Position numbers and translations under genes: made by a program
The notes under the pieces: generated by a model
Told to the model about the DNA's origin: nothing
The model's database searches: none
Seen by the model: only the letters and a program-made list of their open reading frames with translations
Shown here: piece after piece, positions 47,773 through 59,257 of the stretch
Layout: the number at the start of each line of letters is the position of its first letter
How positions within the stretch are numbered: position 1 is the first letter of the stretch
DNA from: Bactrocera neohumeralis
Taxonomy: Eukaryota; Arthropoda; Insecta; Diptera; Tephritidae
Direction: 5' to 3'
Assembly (NCBI RefSeq): GCF_024586455.1
Contig: NC_065919.1
Coordinates: forward strand, 16,176,017 to 16,240,016
DNA length: 64,000 nucleotides

Positions 47773-48445
47773 CATAGTAGCCAATACAAATTTGCATAGA
47801 CGTTTAATTTCAACTCCCGCCTGTTCGGCGAAATTTCTGAAGGTATCCCAAGTGTTTAAGTCTTGACCTTCCAAACGTGGGACAGTCAAGAAGGAAGTGT
47901 TGAGTTGTTTCCACCTCATCTTCTTCCTTTCAGCTTCTTTAAATGGCGTCTGGTACGATTCCCAACCTTACAGCATGGACGCGAATATGGTAATGACCTG
48001 TTAAAATCCCCACAATTAGGAAGAGGCTAGCATTAATTAGCCTTAACAGCAGATCTACTGCTACCTTAATACACGCAACCTGGACTTGAACCCAGCGCAG
48101 TCGGGAACCCAGTTCAGTCCTGCAATAATCAGGAATTTTGAAACTGGCGTTGATAGAGAGCTCCTGACAATAAACATCTCCACCAACCTTCACCCCAAGC
48201 TTTGACCCATCCATAAAGAAGCTCACTGTCGCTCTCCTCCAACGGCTTCTTCCATTCAGAGCTCTTTTGTCGGTTCGCCGCCAGACTTCGGTTTGACGAC
48301 TCCATGATCTAAATGATCCGGTATAAAGTCGAAATATGTGAAGATATCCGAGTGTACAGATATGTACGTGTTCTTTTAAGAACCTAGATTCTCTGAGTCT
48401 GATAGCCATACACCTTCCGACGATGTCCACGAGGAACAACATTGA
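47773..48445 (-). pseudogene. RNase H to 3' end of a LOA/I-type non-LTR element, - strand
   Basis: The - strand frame at 48442-47939 reads VDIVGRCMAIRLRESRFLKE and SRWRRATVSFFMDGSKLG (first RNase H Asp in FMDGS). VGGDVYCQELSINASFKIPD and VACIKVAVDLLLRLINASL follow, then directly IVGILTGHYHIRVHAVRLGI. The part with the second Asp is deleted. After a frameshift, NTWDTFRNFAEQAGVEIKRL and CKFVLAT complete the C-terminus. The sequence parts company with the copy at 54060-55140 just after CAAATTTGTATTGGCT and runs into a mariner. Confidence 0.82.
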
Positions 48446-50839
48446 AACAATGGAAAAATAATCAAATTACGCCACAACATTTTCAATTTCACGAATATAA
48501 TTATAAATCGAATATATTAATAACAAAGTAAAAATTTTGCCGACATTTAAATTATGGTAGAAAGGCTTACGATTGCCGAACAGGCGCAATTAATGTTTAC
48601 ATACAAAAATAAGTAACTAAATTCGCAAATTTTAAATTGATTTTCAGAAATTTTTGCTTAAACCTTTGACTAAACTAATTAGTTTATCTAATACTTAGCG
48701 AACTAAAAATACTTTAGCCAAATCCCTTGTCTACACAGCCAGTAAAGCACAGATCTACGCAATGCTTACAGACATTTATAAACGTAATTGGCTTTTGTGT
48801 ATTTAAGTGTATTGAAGATTCAAAATTCTTAAACATGCTGCAGCCGCCCGGACGCCTAAATCATTTATTAGCTGTAAAGTAAATATTTCTTTTGCCACAA
48901 ATACACAGGCACTTGACGCCATTGGCTATGCTTCTTTATAAGAAAAATGCTTCGACACTTAAGTGTGTGAGTGTTTGGCTCTCCACATCTGTTTACAGTT
49001 TAAATTCGGGTAATATTGCCGACTAACAGGCGAACTCTTAATGCAACTGAACTGGTGAATGTTGTTGAATTTTAAGGTCATCGATTTGGCGCCTTCGGTT
49101 TTGGTGCGAGAATTTAATGTTTTCATTTAGTTTAGCAGGAAGCATTTGTTTTGCATTGCTCGCCGTTTATTTTTGTATTCTTTACTTTATGTAAGCTACA
49201 TTTCCGGCTGACTTGAATTTCATCAATTGGAAACGTAAAACGGTTTGCAGAATCCGCCAAACTGATTACATAATCAAACCAAGTGTTACCGCTATCCGCT
49301 TGTATTGATTTAAAAAGAAAATAAATAGCAAAGGAGCACAATTCTATTAGCCGACCAAAGGCAAGAGCTTCCTGACAATCACAAAAGCATTCACAACAAA
49401 ATGTTGCACAGATAGGCAAACAACGCAGCGGTAAAGTATACTTGACAGAAGGTTGTCTTGTGCCTATGAAGCCGCCAGCTCTAACTGAACTCTTCTGTGC
49501 TTGGCATATTAAGTGGCTGACAGACATTTCTCATCAGCTGTGGCACATTTCGATGTAAAGATGTTGTTAACATTGTTGCTTTATTGTGTATATGTGTATG
49601 TACAAGCCTGCTGGCGAATAATTTAACAGCAGCTTTTCACTTCCTGAAACAGAAATAGAAATGTAGCAACAAATAAAGAACATAAGTCACTTTCGAGCAA
49701 CAAATCGCACTCAGATCATTTATCTAATTCGGCAAGGGAAAAAATTAAGTCATTTTATGTAAGGAGCATATGTTATACGTTTGAGGCGATTTTTTTGGTA
49801 AAAAGTTATACCACAAATGAAATTTAAAAAAATAATAAAACACATAAAACAGAGACACGTGAAGTTTTTCATATTATTATTCGATTTGAGCTAGAATTTG
49901 CATTCAACAGATTTCCGATTGTTCATACACCCCCGTTTTCAAAACTACTTTTCAAATAAAGAAGACTTATTAACAATTGGGATATGACTGAGCATCTTTT
50001 TCGTAAAGAAAATCCAGCTTGTAACTGTAGCTTTAAAGATTGCTACCATATTTACCAAATTTTGGCATCTCCTACTTTTTTTCGTCGCCATAAGTCAAAC
50101 CTCTTCAGCAAAGAACATGTGAGTTGTTGCCTGATTGCAGTGAACGCTTAGGAGAAGTAAATATGTAGATAGTAATGTAAAACAATGTTTTTTTTTTGTC
50201 TAAGAAGAGCATTTTATTTTTTCATAATTTCTTACGAAAATGCAAAAAATGTTTCCCAAATAATAGTGAGAAATGTAAAACCGACTGTCGAGAGAACATA
50301 TTGTAAACTTTTAATAAGTGTGAGATATACTAAAACTCATTCTAAATCTGTACTTAGCATATTATTTAGAGCAACACTTAAATTTGAAGTGGGAGAGCAT
50401 ACAAGGCAATTAATCATTACAAGCTTGGCATACACCGAAACTTAAAAAAAAAACAAATGTCACTCATACGCCATGTCATAGCTGTTATACGAGTATGTAG
50501 CCAAGGAATGTAAAGTAATTTCTTATAAGCATAAAATATAGAAAAAATTTAGAAAAATCATAACATTAATACTAATATTTTTCAAAATAATTTCGAATAT
50601 TTTTATTAATATTAAATATCATAATATTTTTTATTTATTATTTTTTTTTATCATTATATTTTTTTCTCCTAAATTTTTAAGTCCTCTTAATACTAAATAG
50701 CAGTTGAGGCTAAAGAAACGAAATTTGTGTAATTAGTAAAAAAATATACCGTATATTGTTATCTAATCAAATTTAAATTTTCTTTTAGTAAAAAAAATCA
50801 ATTAACCACAAGTGCAACAATAGCACAGTATAATATATT
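48446..50839. other. Noncoding stretch
   Basis: AT-rich apart from 49080-49560, which is GC-richer and has a 131-codon - strand frame (49527-49132). I recognise no domain in its translation and saw no splice sites that would make it an exon. A reversed copy of the GCGTATGAGT phrase lies at 50461-50480. Confidence 0.4.
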
Positions 50840-51721
50840 TCCAATCCTCGAAACAGTTGTTAAATTCCATTTCCGGAATAGCCTTCAATGCGCGTAGTGA
50901 TTCACGTTTAATGGCTTCAGTTGACTCAAAACGCTTCCCCCGCAGCGGTCGTTGGAGTTTGCTGAATAACCAGAAGTCTAACGGAGCTAAATCAGGGGAA
51001 TACGGTGGTTGCTTTTGTTGTTTGACCGCTCGGAATGGAATTCGAAGGGCATCACAACACGATAATCGAAGAAAACTGTCAATATTTACTTGATTTTTGA
51101 CCTGCTTTGACGTGGTTTCTTTAGCTTGGGCTCACATTTACCACGATGTTTGGCCGATTGCTTATGTGTTTCCGAGTCGTAATAATAGTCATGACATACT
51201 GGTTGCCGGAAAGCATTGTTTCACAGACTTTAACGCGCCGTTATTTTTGCTCACATTTTTCTTAGGCTCAAATGATCTTTCGAAATCGTTTTCACAGCTT
51301 CTTCCGATATTCCAACGATGATTGACGTGTTAATCTTCAGTTGATGTTGACGGTCGTCCTGGACGTGGGTTGTCGTCAACCAGTTCTCTACTCTATTTGA
51401 ATAATTTGTAGCAATCAAAACCACTTGCTCGCGACAAAAAAATTTCACCAAAGGCCTTTTCAAATATTCTGAACGTTTTGGCAACAGAAATTTGATTCCA
51501 GACAAAAAATTAAATGGAACTTCTTAGTTGAATAATTTCGCACATCGTAAAAATCGCCAAATGCGTTTTAAGTACTTCAGATAGACGACCGTATACTAAA
51601 AAATAATGATTATTTTGATATGATATTTGGCACAGATGCGCTGACAGTCATACCATCCTAGAAAAAAATATTTCGACGAATGCGTTTTCGCACGAAATTT
51701 AAATTAAAAAGTCTTACTATT
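50840..51721 (-). pseudogene. Mariner transposase remnant with internal deletion, - strand
   Basis: It is related to the copy at 12999-13845. Fragments near 51480-51250 show DDRQHQLKINTSIIVGISEE followed by AVKTISKDHLSLRK, the second half of the helix-turn-helix region. VKVCETMLSGNQYVM follows in another frame. The C-terminal half (51050-50845) reads PPYSPDLAPLDFWLFSKLQR, PLRGKRFESTEAIKRESLRA and AIPEMEFNNCFED, with the third catalytic Asp (PLDFW) intact. Sequence that should hold the second Asp is absent. The right end contains the inverse of TAGTAAGACTTTTTAA (51697-51721), matching the left end at 12999. Its other end is missing. Confidence 0.82.
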
Positions 51722-54058
51722 TTTTGCCCACAGGCGTAAATCAAGCTGAAAATGGAAGCAAACACATTTTGAATGATTGAATGCCATTAAACTTTACTAA
51801 ATACTTTTGTAATATGCATAAAGCTATCGAATTGCAAACAATATTTATGCATACAAATTTGGCGTGAGTTTATACAAATGTACTCAGACAGCTGATAATG
51901 TTTAAGAGCTTAAAAAATTTGTTTCTTAATGAGAGAGTATTTATTTCTTCAATTTTAAATTGTACACCTAAACCATTTTTTATCAAATTCATGCGGTCAG
52001 CATTTTTGAATTGACTTATATTTTCGTCCCAGTCTGAAAAAATATATTAAAAATTATTAAATATCCATTATATATTGAAACTTCGGCTGAAAAGTATGAT
52101 TTTGGCCGACTTCGAAATTAATAATATGTTTATAATAGCGATTGCAATTCCAACTTATGCTCAAATTTTAGCAAAAAAAAGTTACTTCACCGAAAACAAG
52201 ATTTAAATGCAAAAAATATGAAGAAGATTGTCAGGGATGATCGATCTATGAAGTATAATAAGGTAACAACTAAATATATTTTTCTAAAACAAAAATACAA
52301 AATTTTGCTTTCCTGTTCAATATCCCTATTACTTTTAATATTAATTTATATTTATTAAAAAAATGTAGAAGAAAAATAGTTCACGAACTAAATGTCAACA
52401 TCATCTGATCTCCTAATTATCCAACATTTGATTGATTTTCCATTGATTTGCCAAAATACAAAGACAAAGTTCAACAACCTGCTCGAATCAACATTGAAAT
52501 TATTACAACTTCTTTATATACAAGTCCTGTAACTAAATGCGTATGCTATCTACAATTCTTGTATACCCAATTCCCTTTACGTGGGCGTATTTAATAAGTA
52601 ATGACTACATCTAGCGATTGCTATTAAAGCTGCTGATTTATGTGTGAATAACTGCCCAATGGCTGTATAAATAGATAAATTGTCTACAGCAGAGATTTAA
52701 TAGCAATACTTATCTCGCTGTTTAGTGTTTTTTTATTTAGTTATGGTCGGTATTTACCCCAAGCAAATGCTGCAAACATTCCAATGGACTTCAAAGGCAA
52801 TCCATTGAATATATACATAATATATATATATATATATATATATATAGATAAGTGTGTACAGATGTACCAATTGACCTTGATTTCTGTTAATACGGTAGCT
52901 TAATTGATTTGTCTGCGCCATTCTTATTGTAGTGATGACACTGGTAACTGGAATAAAAAAAAGTTGTACATGGCGTATACGTTACGCAGCGTTAAAATGC
53001 AGGCGTTGTACATGGCGTATGCTTAACAAATACTAATATGGTCTACTAACGTGGAAGAGATGTATTTATTTATATTTCTTTATAAGTTTTATTATTTATC
53101 TATTTATAAATTGTTTACGCAGTACTTTAACTATAAAATTAAATTTTTTTTCATTGTTTTCTTTGTTTTCATTATCTTACCTCGCTTTTGAATATCATAT
53201 TGGAAGATAATTCATTAACGTCTGCACACATAATTGACGTTGAAGCACAAACAATTCAATATTTACATAACGAATCATTTCTGTTGACATATTAATGGCT
53301 GCTCTTCAAGTTGCCTTGTTATTTGCTCTTTCTGCGCGCCTGCAACGGAACGCGATACAGCAACTGACACTGTCGCCAGCAGAAATGGTTTAATTAAATC
53401 AAGCGATTGAGTAAGACTGAAAAGAAATATATTGCACCATGACAGATTTTCATTAATCGGATGGAAGGTACAAAGTGGCAATATGACACTTTTTGAAATG
53501 TAATGAAACTTACAACAGTGCATCAGGTCAATAAGTATTTTCACATAAGAAGAGCAGTAAAACTAATTTAATTAGTAATTCAACTTACAAATATGCAATT
53601 GTGACGGTTGAAGGAAACATTTTTTACAAATTTAATTAGGTTTCTTGAAATGTAACTTATTCAGAGGCATAAAGAGATTATGGTTTCAACTTATATAATA
53701 TATCACTTTTGGACTTTATAATACTTGTATTCACGTTAATTTTTCAGAATATGACCAATAACTCGATCTGAAGTATAAAATATATTTTCAAAAAAAATTC
53801 AATACTTTTGTAGCTGTTGAAGTCTTTTCATTTATGAGTATATAACACATACATAGCTTCCTTTAATTCCCATTGGGGAGCAGTGTCAATAATAATGAAT
53901 ATATAAAGGTAACCAGAAAGTTGAAAATTGTTATGTTGTGTATATAGGTAGGTTTGGACCAGGATCATCGACTTTTGGCATTAAACTTAAGCAAATTTTA
54001 GAACATATTGTGATAGTTTTGTAGATTATGTACTATGGAGTCTTTGTGTGTGGTGCAC
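51722..54058. other. AT-rich noncoding stretch with a TA microsatellite
   Basis: A (TA)n run lies at about 52815-52850. Two copies of GTTGTACATGGCGTAT lie at 52962-52978 and 53003-53020, part of the recurrent phrase family. Part of 53800-54010 resembles the dispersed noncoding repeat (for example GGTAACCAGAAAGTTGAAAA). No gene was supported. Confidence 0.4.
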
Positions 54059-54059
54059 T

Positions 54060-55140
54060 AGGGTCCACTCCAACCATGGCACTTAACGCCATTTTGAACA
54101 TAGTGTTCGTAGATATTGCCGGCTATTAGACTCAAAGAATCTGGTTTCTTAAAAGAACGCGTATCTAAATACTCGGATATCCTCACACACTTTGACTTCA
54201 TATCGGATCACCTAGATCATGGAGTCGCTAAACCAAACTCTGAGGGCTCCTTCTCTGCCCATATACCGACGAGGAAGCTATGGTTGGGAAGAAGCCGTTG
54301 GAGGAGAGGGGCAGTGAGTTTCTTTACGGATAGGTCAAAGCTTGGAAGGAAGGTGGGTGGAGAGGCTTACTGGCAGGAGCTCTCTATCAATCTATCTAGC
54401 TTCAGACTTCCTGACTATTGCAGTGCCTTTCAAGCCGGCGTTGCAGCCATTAAGGGTGCAGTAGATCTGCTGCTCCGGAGTAAAACCTCCTTTAGAGAAA
54501 TGACCATTCACTCAGATAGCAGAGCGGAGATACGAGTACTAGCCTTGAACTCATTTACAGTGCGTTCAGGGTTGGGCGAGGTGTGCCTAACCTCGATAGC
54601 AATAGCATCGAGTGTCTTTGTGACAAGACTGGTATGGATGCCGCGACATAGCAGAATCGTAGGAAATTGTAAAGCTGATGAGCAAGCAAACTAAAACCCC
54701 TATCGTTAAAATGGGAGCGGGTCGGTGCTTCCATATCCTCTTGTGTTATACTACTAGATAGCTGGGTTTCGCGGAAGCTTGGTCAGCGCTTGGCCACCAT
54801 CGGTACTTACGCTGTTAACAAATGCCTTTTGGCCCAAGATTGATGGCAGTAGATATAGTTATCTATTTACCCTCAGTAAGGCTAACCTCTCCCTAGGCTT
54901 TTAGCAGGCCAGTGCTTTATTGGCGTCCATGCTGTAAGGTTGGGGATCTTACCAGATGCCATTTGCAGAAGCAGTATGAAAGAAGATGAGGTGGACACAA
55001 CTCAACACTTCCTTCTTGACTGTCCCCCGTTCGAAAGGTCAAGACTTAAATACTTGAGATACCTTCAGATATTTCGCCGAACAGGCGGGAGTTGCAATTA
55101 AGCGCCTATACAAATTTGTATTGGCTCTAACCTAACCTAA
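54060..55140 (+). pseudogene. RNase H to 3' end of a LOA/I-type non-LTR element, + strand
   Basis: A 192-codon frame (54116-54694) encodes RLKESGFLKERVSKYSDIL and SRWRRGAVSFFTDRSKLGRK with the first RNase H Asp (FFTD). The next site reads FQAGVAAIKGAVDLLLRS, with Gly where Glu is expected. TIHSDSRAEIRVLALNS follows with the second Asp, then RLVWMPRHSRIVGNCKADE, the end of the RNase H domain. After stops come QCFIGVHAVRLGILPDAICR, EDEVDTTQHFLLDCPPFERS and a 3' end in CTCTAACCTAACCTAA near 55138. It is the same family as 47773-48445 but in opposite orientation. Loss of the active-site Glu means the domain is dead. Confidence 0.85.
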
Positions 55141-56095
55141 TGGTTTTATGAACTAGATCAATATAAATTCAGACATATTCGACATCTAAGATCTATTACG
55201 GTCCTACTTCAAACAATTTAAGACGATTTCAGGAAATTCAACTCTTTGAGTGCAAAGCTTAACATCTTGAAACCCCACATGACTCATTGCCATATTCAAA
55301 ATAGAACCTGTTTCTTTGAATTACTTAATTTATCATATTTTTTTATATCAAGAGCTAAGTCAATTTAGGCGCTTTTAAATTCTGGACACAAATCACAAAA
55401 ATGAAAAATTTATCACCCATTAACTGCCTCAAGTGAAATAGGAATCGCTTCATCATTCTTACCTTAATTATTGTGTGCGATCTAAATTATTTTCACAGAT
55501 CGTATGTTGATTTTTCCTAAATCACTTAGACTGCTTTTTGGATTGTGACATCAAATATAAAGTGAGATTTTTACTTATTCTATTATATACTTTCGGTTGC
55601 AATACGTTTTAGAAATATATACCGTTTTAGTTAAGGGTGACATTCACATAAAGACGGTTTAAAAAAAATTAGTGCATAAAATATAGCCTCTGCAAGCCAT
55701 AAAAATTAAAAAACAAACAAATTAATGAATAAATAACATATAAGGAATATATAACTAATGTAAATATATGTCAGTATTGCAAGAAAAGTGATTTTTAAGG
55801 TTTAAAAAATCAGCACGATTGGGATAAATAGTGGTGAAAATTGTATCATGAAAGTACAACCTAAACACTTAAAAAATGGCTGTTTTGGTTTGCAAGTAAT
55901 ATATTTCTACTTTATCTACTGCGAAATTTTGATGGAAAACATTATTATATTAGGAAACAAACAATAACTTAATATATCAAAATTCAAAAACGGCTTTCCA
56001 ATGGCAAAACCACAGAAATTTCTAAAATATTGATAAAATAAGTTTTTTGTTTCTAAAACAATATTTATTGAAAAAAAAGATATTTTTTGTGGAGT
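55141..56095. other. AT-rich noncoding stretch
   Basis: Nothing was recognised in it. Confidence 0.45.
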
Positions 56096-56430
56096 TGCGT
56101 ATCTTCTACTTTATTGGCATAGACACCGCTTATGCGATTATAGTCGAGTTAACAACAGCGCGCCAGTCGTTCTTCTTTTTCGCTGTTTGGCGCCAATAGG
56201 AGATTCTAAGTGTGTCCTTCTCCACCTGGTCTTTCCAACGGAGTGGAAGTCTTCTTCTGCATCACCCTGTGGGTACTGCGTCGAATACTTTCAGAACTAG
56301 AGTGCTTTCATTCATTCGGTAGGACATGACCTAGCCAGCGTAGCTGCTGTCTCTTAATTCGCGGAACTACATATGTCAATGTCGTCTATAACTCATACAG
56401 ATCATTTTACATCGACTGCGATATTCGCCA
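56096..56430 (-). pseudogene. C-terminal relic of an RTE-type retrotransposon, - strand
   Basis: The - strand reads QLRWLGHVLPNE and LPLRWKDQVEKDTLRISYWR followed by QTAKKKNDWRAVVNS. This is the WLGH and W-rich C-terminal tail typical of RTE and related non-LTR polymerases. It lies directly downstream (in - sense) of the reverse transcriptase piece at 56492-58195, so it is probably part of the same or a closely related insertion. A 61-bp foreign fragment separates the two. Confidence 0.65.
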
Positions 56431-56491
56431 GTGCTTTATTGATGTTCATGCTGTAAGGTTGGGGATCTTACCAGACGCCATTTGCAGAACC
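56431..56491 (+). mobile_element. 61-bp fragment of the LOA/I-type element inside the RTE copy
   Basis: GCCAGTGCTTTATTGATGTT through CCATTTGCAGAAC is almost identical to 54909-54969 in the + strand LOA/I-type copy (GCCAGTGCTTTATTGGCGTC at its start). It encodes the same CFIDVHAVRLGILPDAICR. It lies between two parts of a - strand RTE element, as if captured by gene conversion, template switching or repair. Confidence 0.8.
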
Positions 56492-58195
56492 TTTCTAACA
56501 AAAACTCGTAACGTCGACTCATCAGATGTTGATCTCGCCTATGCTACCGCACCACATAGCAGGACGGGAATAATGAGTGACTTATAGAGTTTGGTCTTTG
56601 TTCGTCGAGAGAGGATTTTACTTCTCAATTGCTAACTAGTCCGAAAAGTAATAACTTTTGTCAATAGTCTGCGTTGGATTGCGGGGCTGACATTGTTGTT
56701 GGTGTTAACGCTGTTTCCAAAATAGACAGAATTATCTACGACTTCGAACTTATGATGGTCAACAGTGACGTGGGAGCCAAGTCGCTTGTATGACAGGAGA
56801 TATTTCGTCTTGTCTTCGTTCATCACCAGACTCATTTGTTTCGTTTCCTTATAAATTCTGGAGAAAGCAGAATTAACGGCGCGGTTGTCAATATTATCGT
56901 CGCACGCCAACAGCTGTACGCTCTTATAGAAGATGGTACATGTTACCTACCATGAGCAGATTGAAGAAGTCGCACGAAAGGAAGTCGCCTTGTCTGAAAC
57001 TTCGTTTGGTTTCGAACGGCTCGGAGAGATCCTTCCTGATCCTGACGGAGCTTTTTGTGATGCTCAACGTCAGTTTAGACAGCCGTATTAGTTTTGCGGG
57101 GATACCGTATTCATATATCGCGACATAAAGGCAGCTTCTTTTCGTGCTGTCAAAAGCAGCTTTGGAATTGACGAAGAGGTGGTGTGTGCCGATCCATTTT
57201 TCAAGGGTCTTTTCCGAGATTTGGCGCAGGGTGAATATCTGGTCGGTTGTTGATTTACCAGGCCTAAAGCCACACTGAAAGGGTCCAATCAGTTTGTTGA
57301 CGGGTCATCTTTCATACAGTATGATGAATAGAGCCTTATAGGCAATGTTAAGGAGACTTATCCCACGGTAGTTGGCAGAGATTGTGGGGTTTCGGCAGAG
57401 CACACTTAAATTCCAATCTCTGGGCATGCTTTCGTCCGACCATATTTTACAAGGAAGCTTATGCATGCTCCTTATCAATTCTTCACAGCCGTATTTGAAT
57501 AGTTCGTCCGACAATCCATCAGCCCCCACCGCTTTCTTGTTCTTCAGACGAGTAATTGCTATTCGAACTTCTTCATGGTCGGGCAATGGAACGTCTGCTC
57601 TATCGGCTTCGATTGGGGAGTCGGGTTTACCATTTCCTGGTGCTATGCTTTCACTGCCATTCAGCAGGCTGGAGAAGTGTTTCCTCCATAATTTTAGTGT
57701 GGTCTGTGCATCCGCCACTAAATCACATCTGGGGGTTCTACAAGAACATGCTCCGGTCTTCTTTGAATCACCGCATCTTTTCGTAGAGTTTTCGGGCATT
57801 ATCTCTGTCGCCCAGCTTGTCAAGCTTTTCGTACTAGAGCAGTACTCTTCAGTTCTCGGTATCTATCCCATCCCCCACGTGTTATGGTCGATTGTAACGT
57901 TGCGTGCTAAGCAGTCTGCTTTCTCTCCACTGCGACACTACACTTCTTATCGTACCAATGGTTTCATTTACAGCTGTTTTGGTTGCAGCTTCTCGACGTC
58001 GAACCTTCCTTGTGTTTGTTGACGATATTAAAACACTGAAGTCGTGTCTTCGGTCTATCACAACATAATCGATCTGGTTGGTGGCTTTTCCATCCGGAGA
58101 CAGCCAGGTAGCTTGGTGAATCTAGAAGTCGGTCAGTCTCAACCCATTTAGGGATGTTACATCATGGGGGCTGAATTTACCGACCGTCGCCAAGC
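56492..58195 (-). pseudogene. RTE-type non-LTR reverse transcriptase remnant, - strand
   Basis: Reading leftward, 57823-57305 encodes KLWRKHFSSLLNGSES and HEEVRIAITRLKNKKAVGAD. GLSDELFKYGCEELIRSMHK, WSDESMPRDWNLSVL and ANYRGISLLNIAYKALF follow. This is the reverse transcriptase fingers. In another frame HHLFVNSKAAFDSTKRS-like sequence (57190-57120) marks the palm, with the catalytic Asp codon changed to Asn. At 56896-56907 the YADD box reads ACDD after an in-frame loss of three bases. From 56890, NRAVNSAFSRIYKETKQM and NEDKTKYLLSYKRLGSHVTV follow, then FEVVDNSVYFGNSVNTNNNV. The RNA-copying site is inactivated. The region 57820-58195 carries degraded sequence from upstream of the reverse transcriptase. 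Confidence 0.88.
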
Positions 58196-58199
58196 ACCA

Positions 58200-58615
58200 T
58201 CCATTTCGAGGTTTCCTATGATTTTAAAGAGAAAACACAGAAATTTCAATTTTAATGGGTAATGTTTATTTTCATTCGAAAGCACATTCTTTGGAATTTA
58301 TTTTTTAAAGTTTATCTCTTTCAAATGTTGGTCGCGGCTATGTTTCAGATGATTCATCCATTGAGTTCAATTTTCGATGACTTGTTCGAGGATTTCGACT
58401 TGTAACTGGCAAATGACACGCGTGATGTTTTTCTCCAAGGCCTGAATCGAAGCAGGATTGTCCGCATAGACTTTAAACTTTAAATATTCCGACAGGAGGT
58501 ATAACGGTGTGATATCAAATAATCTAACGATGATATAAAAAATCTCAATAGCAACATGTTCCAAGAGTATTAAAAAGATCTGTCTTAAAATAATCACACC
58601 TCAGCCGTTAATATC
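58200..58615 (-). pseudogene. C-terminal relic of a DD41D-type transposase, - strand
   Basis: The - strand frame at 58597-58367 reads LFDITPLYLLSEYLKFKVYA followed by DNPASIQALEKNITRVICQL, closely matching 27475-27640. The third catalytic site is again Tyr (TPLY), as in the copy at 26805-27748, so both may descend from the same already defective parent. The 3' end CCATTTCGAGGTTTCC (58201-58216) matches that copy's terminus and directly abuts the RTE element. Immediately upstream, ATAGCAACATGTTCCAAGAG near 58549 belongs to the dispersed repeat family. Confidence 0.82.
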
Positions 58616-59257
58616 TTTCGTTGCAGACTTTTCTCTAAAGCGTTCAATGTTCTACAAAATCTATGAAACGAGATATTTTTTCAAGTAGTTGGAAGCGAGA
58701 TTTAAATTTGTCTATCTGATAAAATGAAGTTACAATTAAGAGCTCATACATGTAGAGACTTTTCTAGAGGTGTCTAAGAAGCCATTTTTCATAAAACCAA
58801 CACTTAACATCTGTTAATATATAAAATTAAAACCATAAATTTCAGGTCTACAGCGGTTAAGTAAATTCGAGTAGGGAAACAAATAACAGGTAGATTTTGA
58901 GACTATACAGCAATTTTGTTTTTAAAACTGCAATTGCACATAGATTTATAGATTAAAAAGGTTTTTTGAGGAAACTCTTTTCCCTGAGAAAATTAAATTA
59001 CAACCCTTTTCCTCAAAGCACCAGAGTATTGCTCAACAAGTTATTAATCATAACCTCAAATATGCATACATATATTCATTCACAATTACATACTTCAAAA
59101 TTCCATAACCATACTTCACTTTGTTTAGCAGCCGTCAGCGAAAATGATAAATTGATCGGCAACAAAATCCGCTACGTGATTTGTAGACAATCTTATATTT
59201 ATATCTTTATATTACCGTACTTATTCATCACTTTCATTTTGCTTATTTGTCTTTCAG
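58616..59257. other. Upstream region or first intron of Gyc88E
   Basis: This AT-rich stretch precedes the probable 5' leader of Gyc88E. It ends in a good polypyrimidine tract and acceptor (TTATTTGTCTTTCAG, AG at 59256-59257), consistent with an intron between a distal promoter exon and the coding start exon. No promoter motif was identified. Confidence 0.4.

Noticed and set aside
52815..52850. TA run as a regulatory or origin-like element
   Set aside because: It is an ordinary TA microsatellite of a type common in such AT-rich genomes.
55120..55140. CTAACCTAACCTAA as insect telomere repeat (TTAGG)n
   Set aside because: Only two units are present, at the 3' end of a non-LTR element, where such short CTAAC tails are usual. 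Flies lack TTAGG telomeres.
57372..58022. 216-codon + strand frame, one of the longest in the window
   Set aside because: It lies antisense to the RTE reverse transcriptase at 57823-57305, which carries recognisable motifs. The + strand translation has none.
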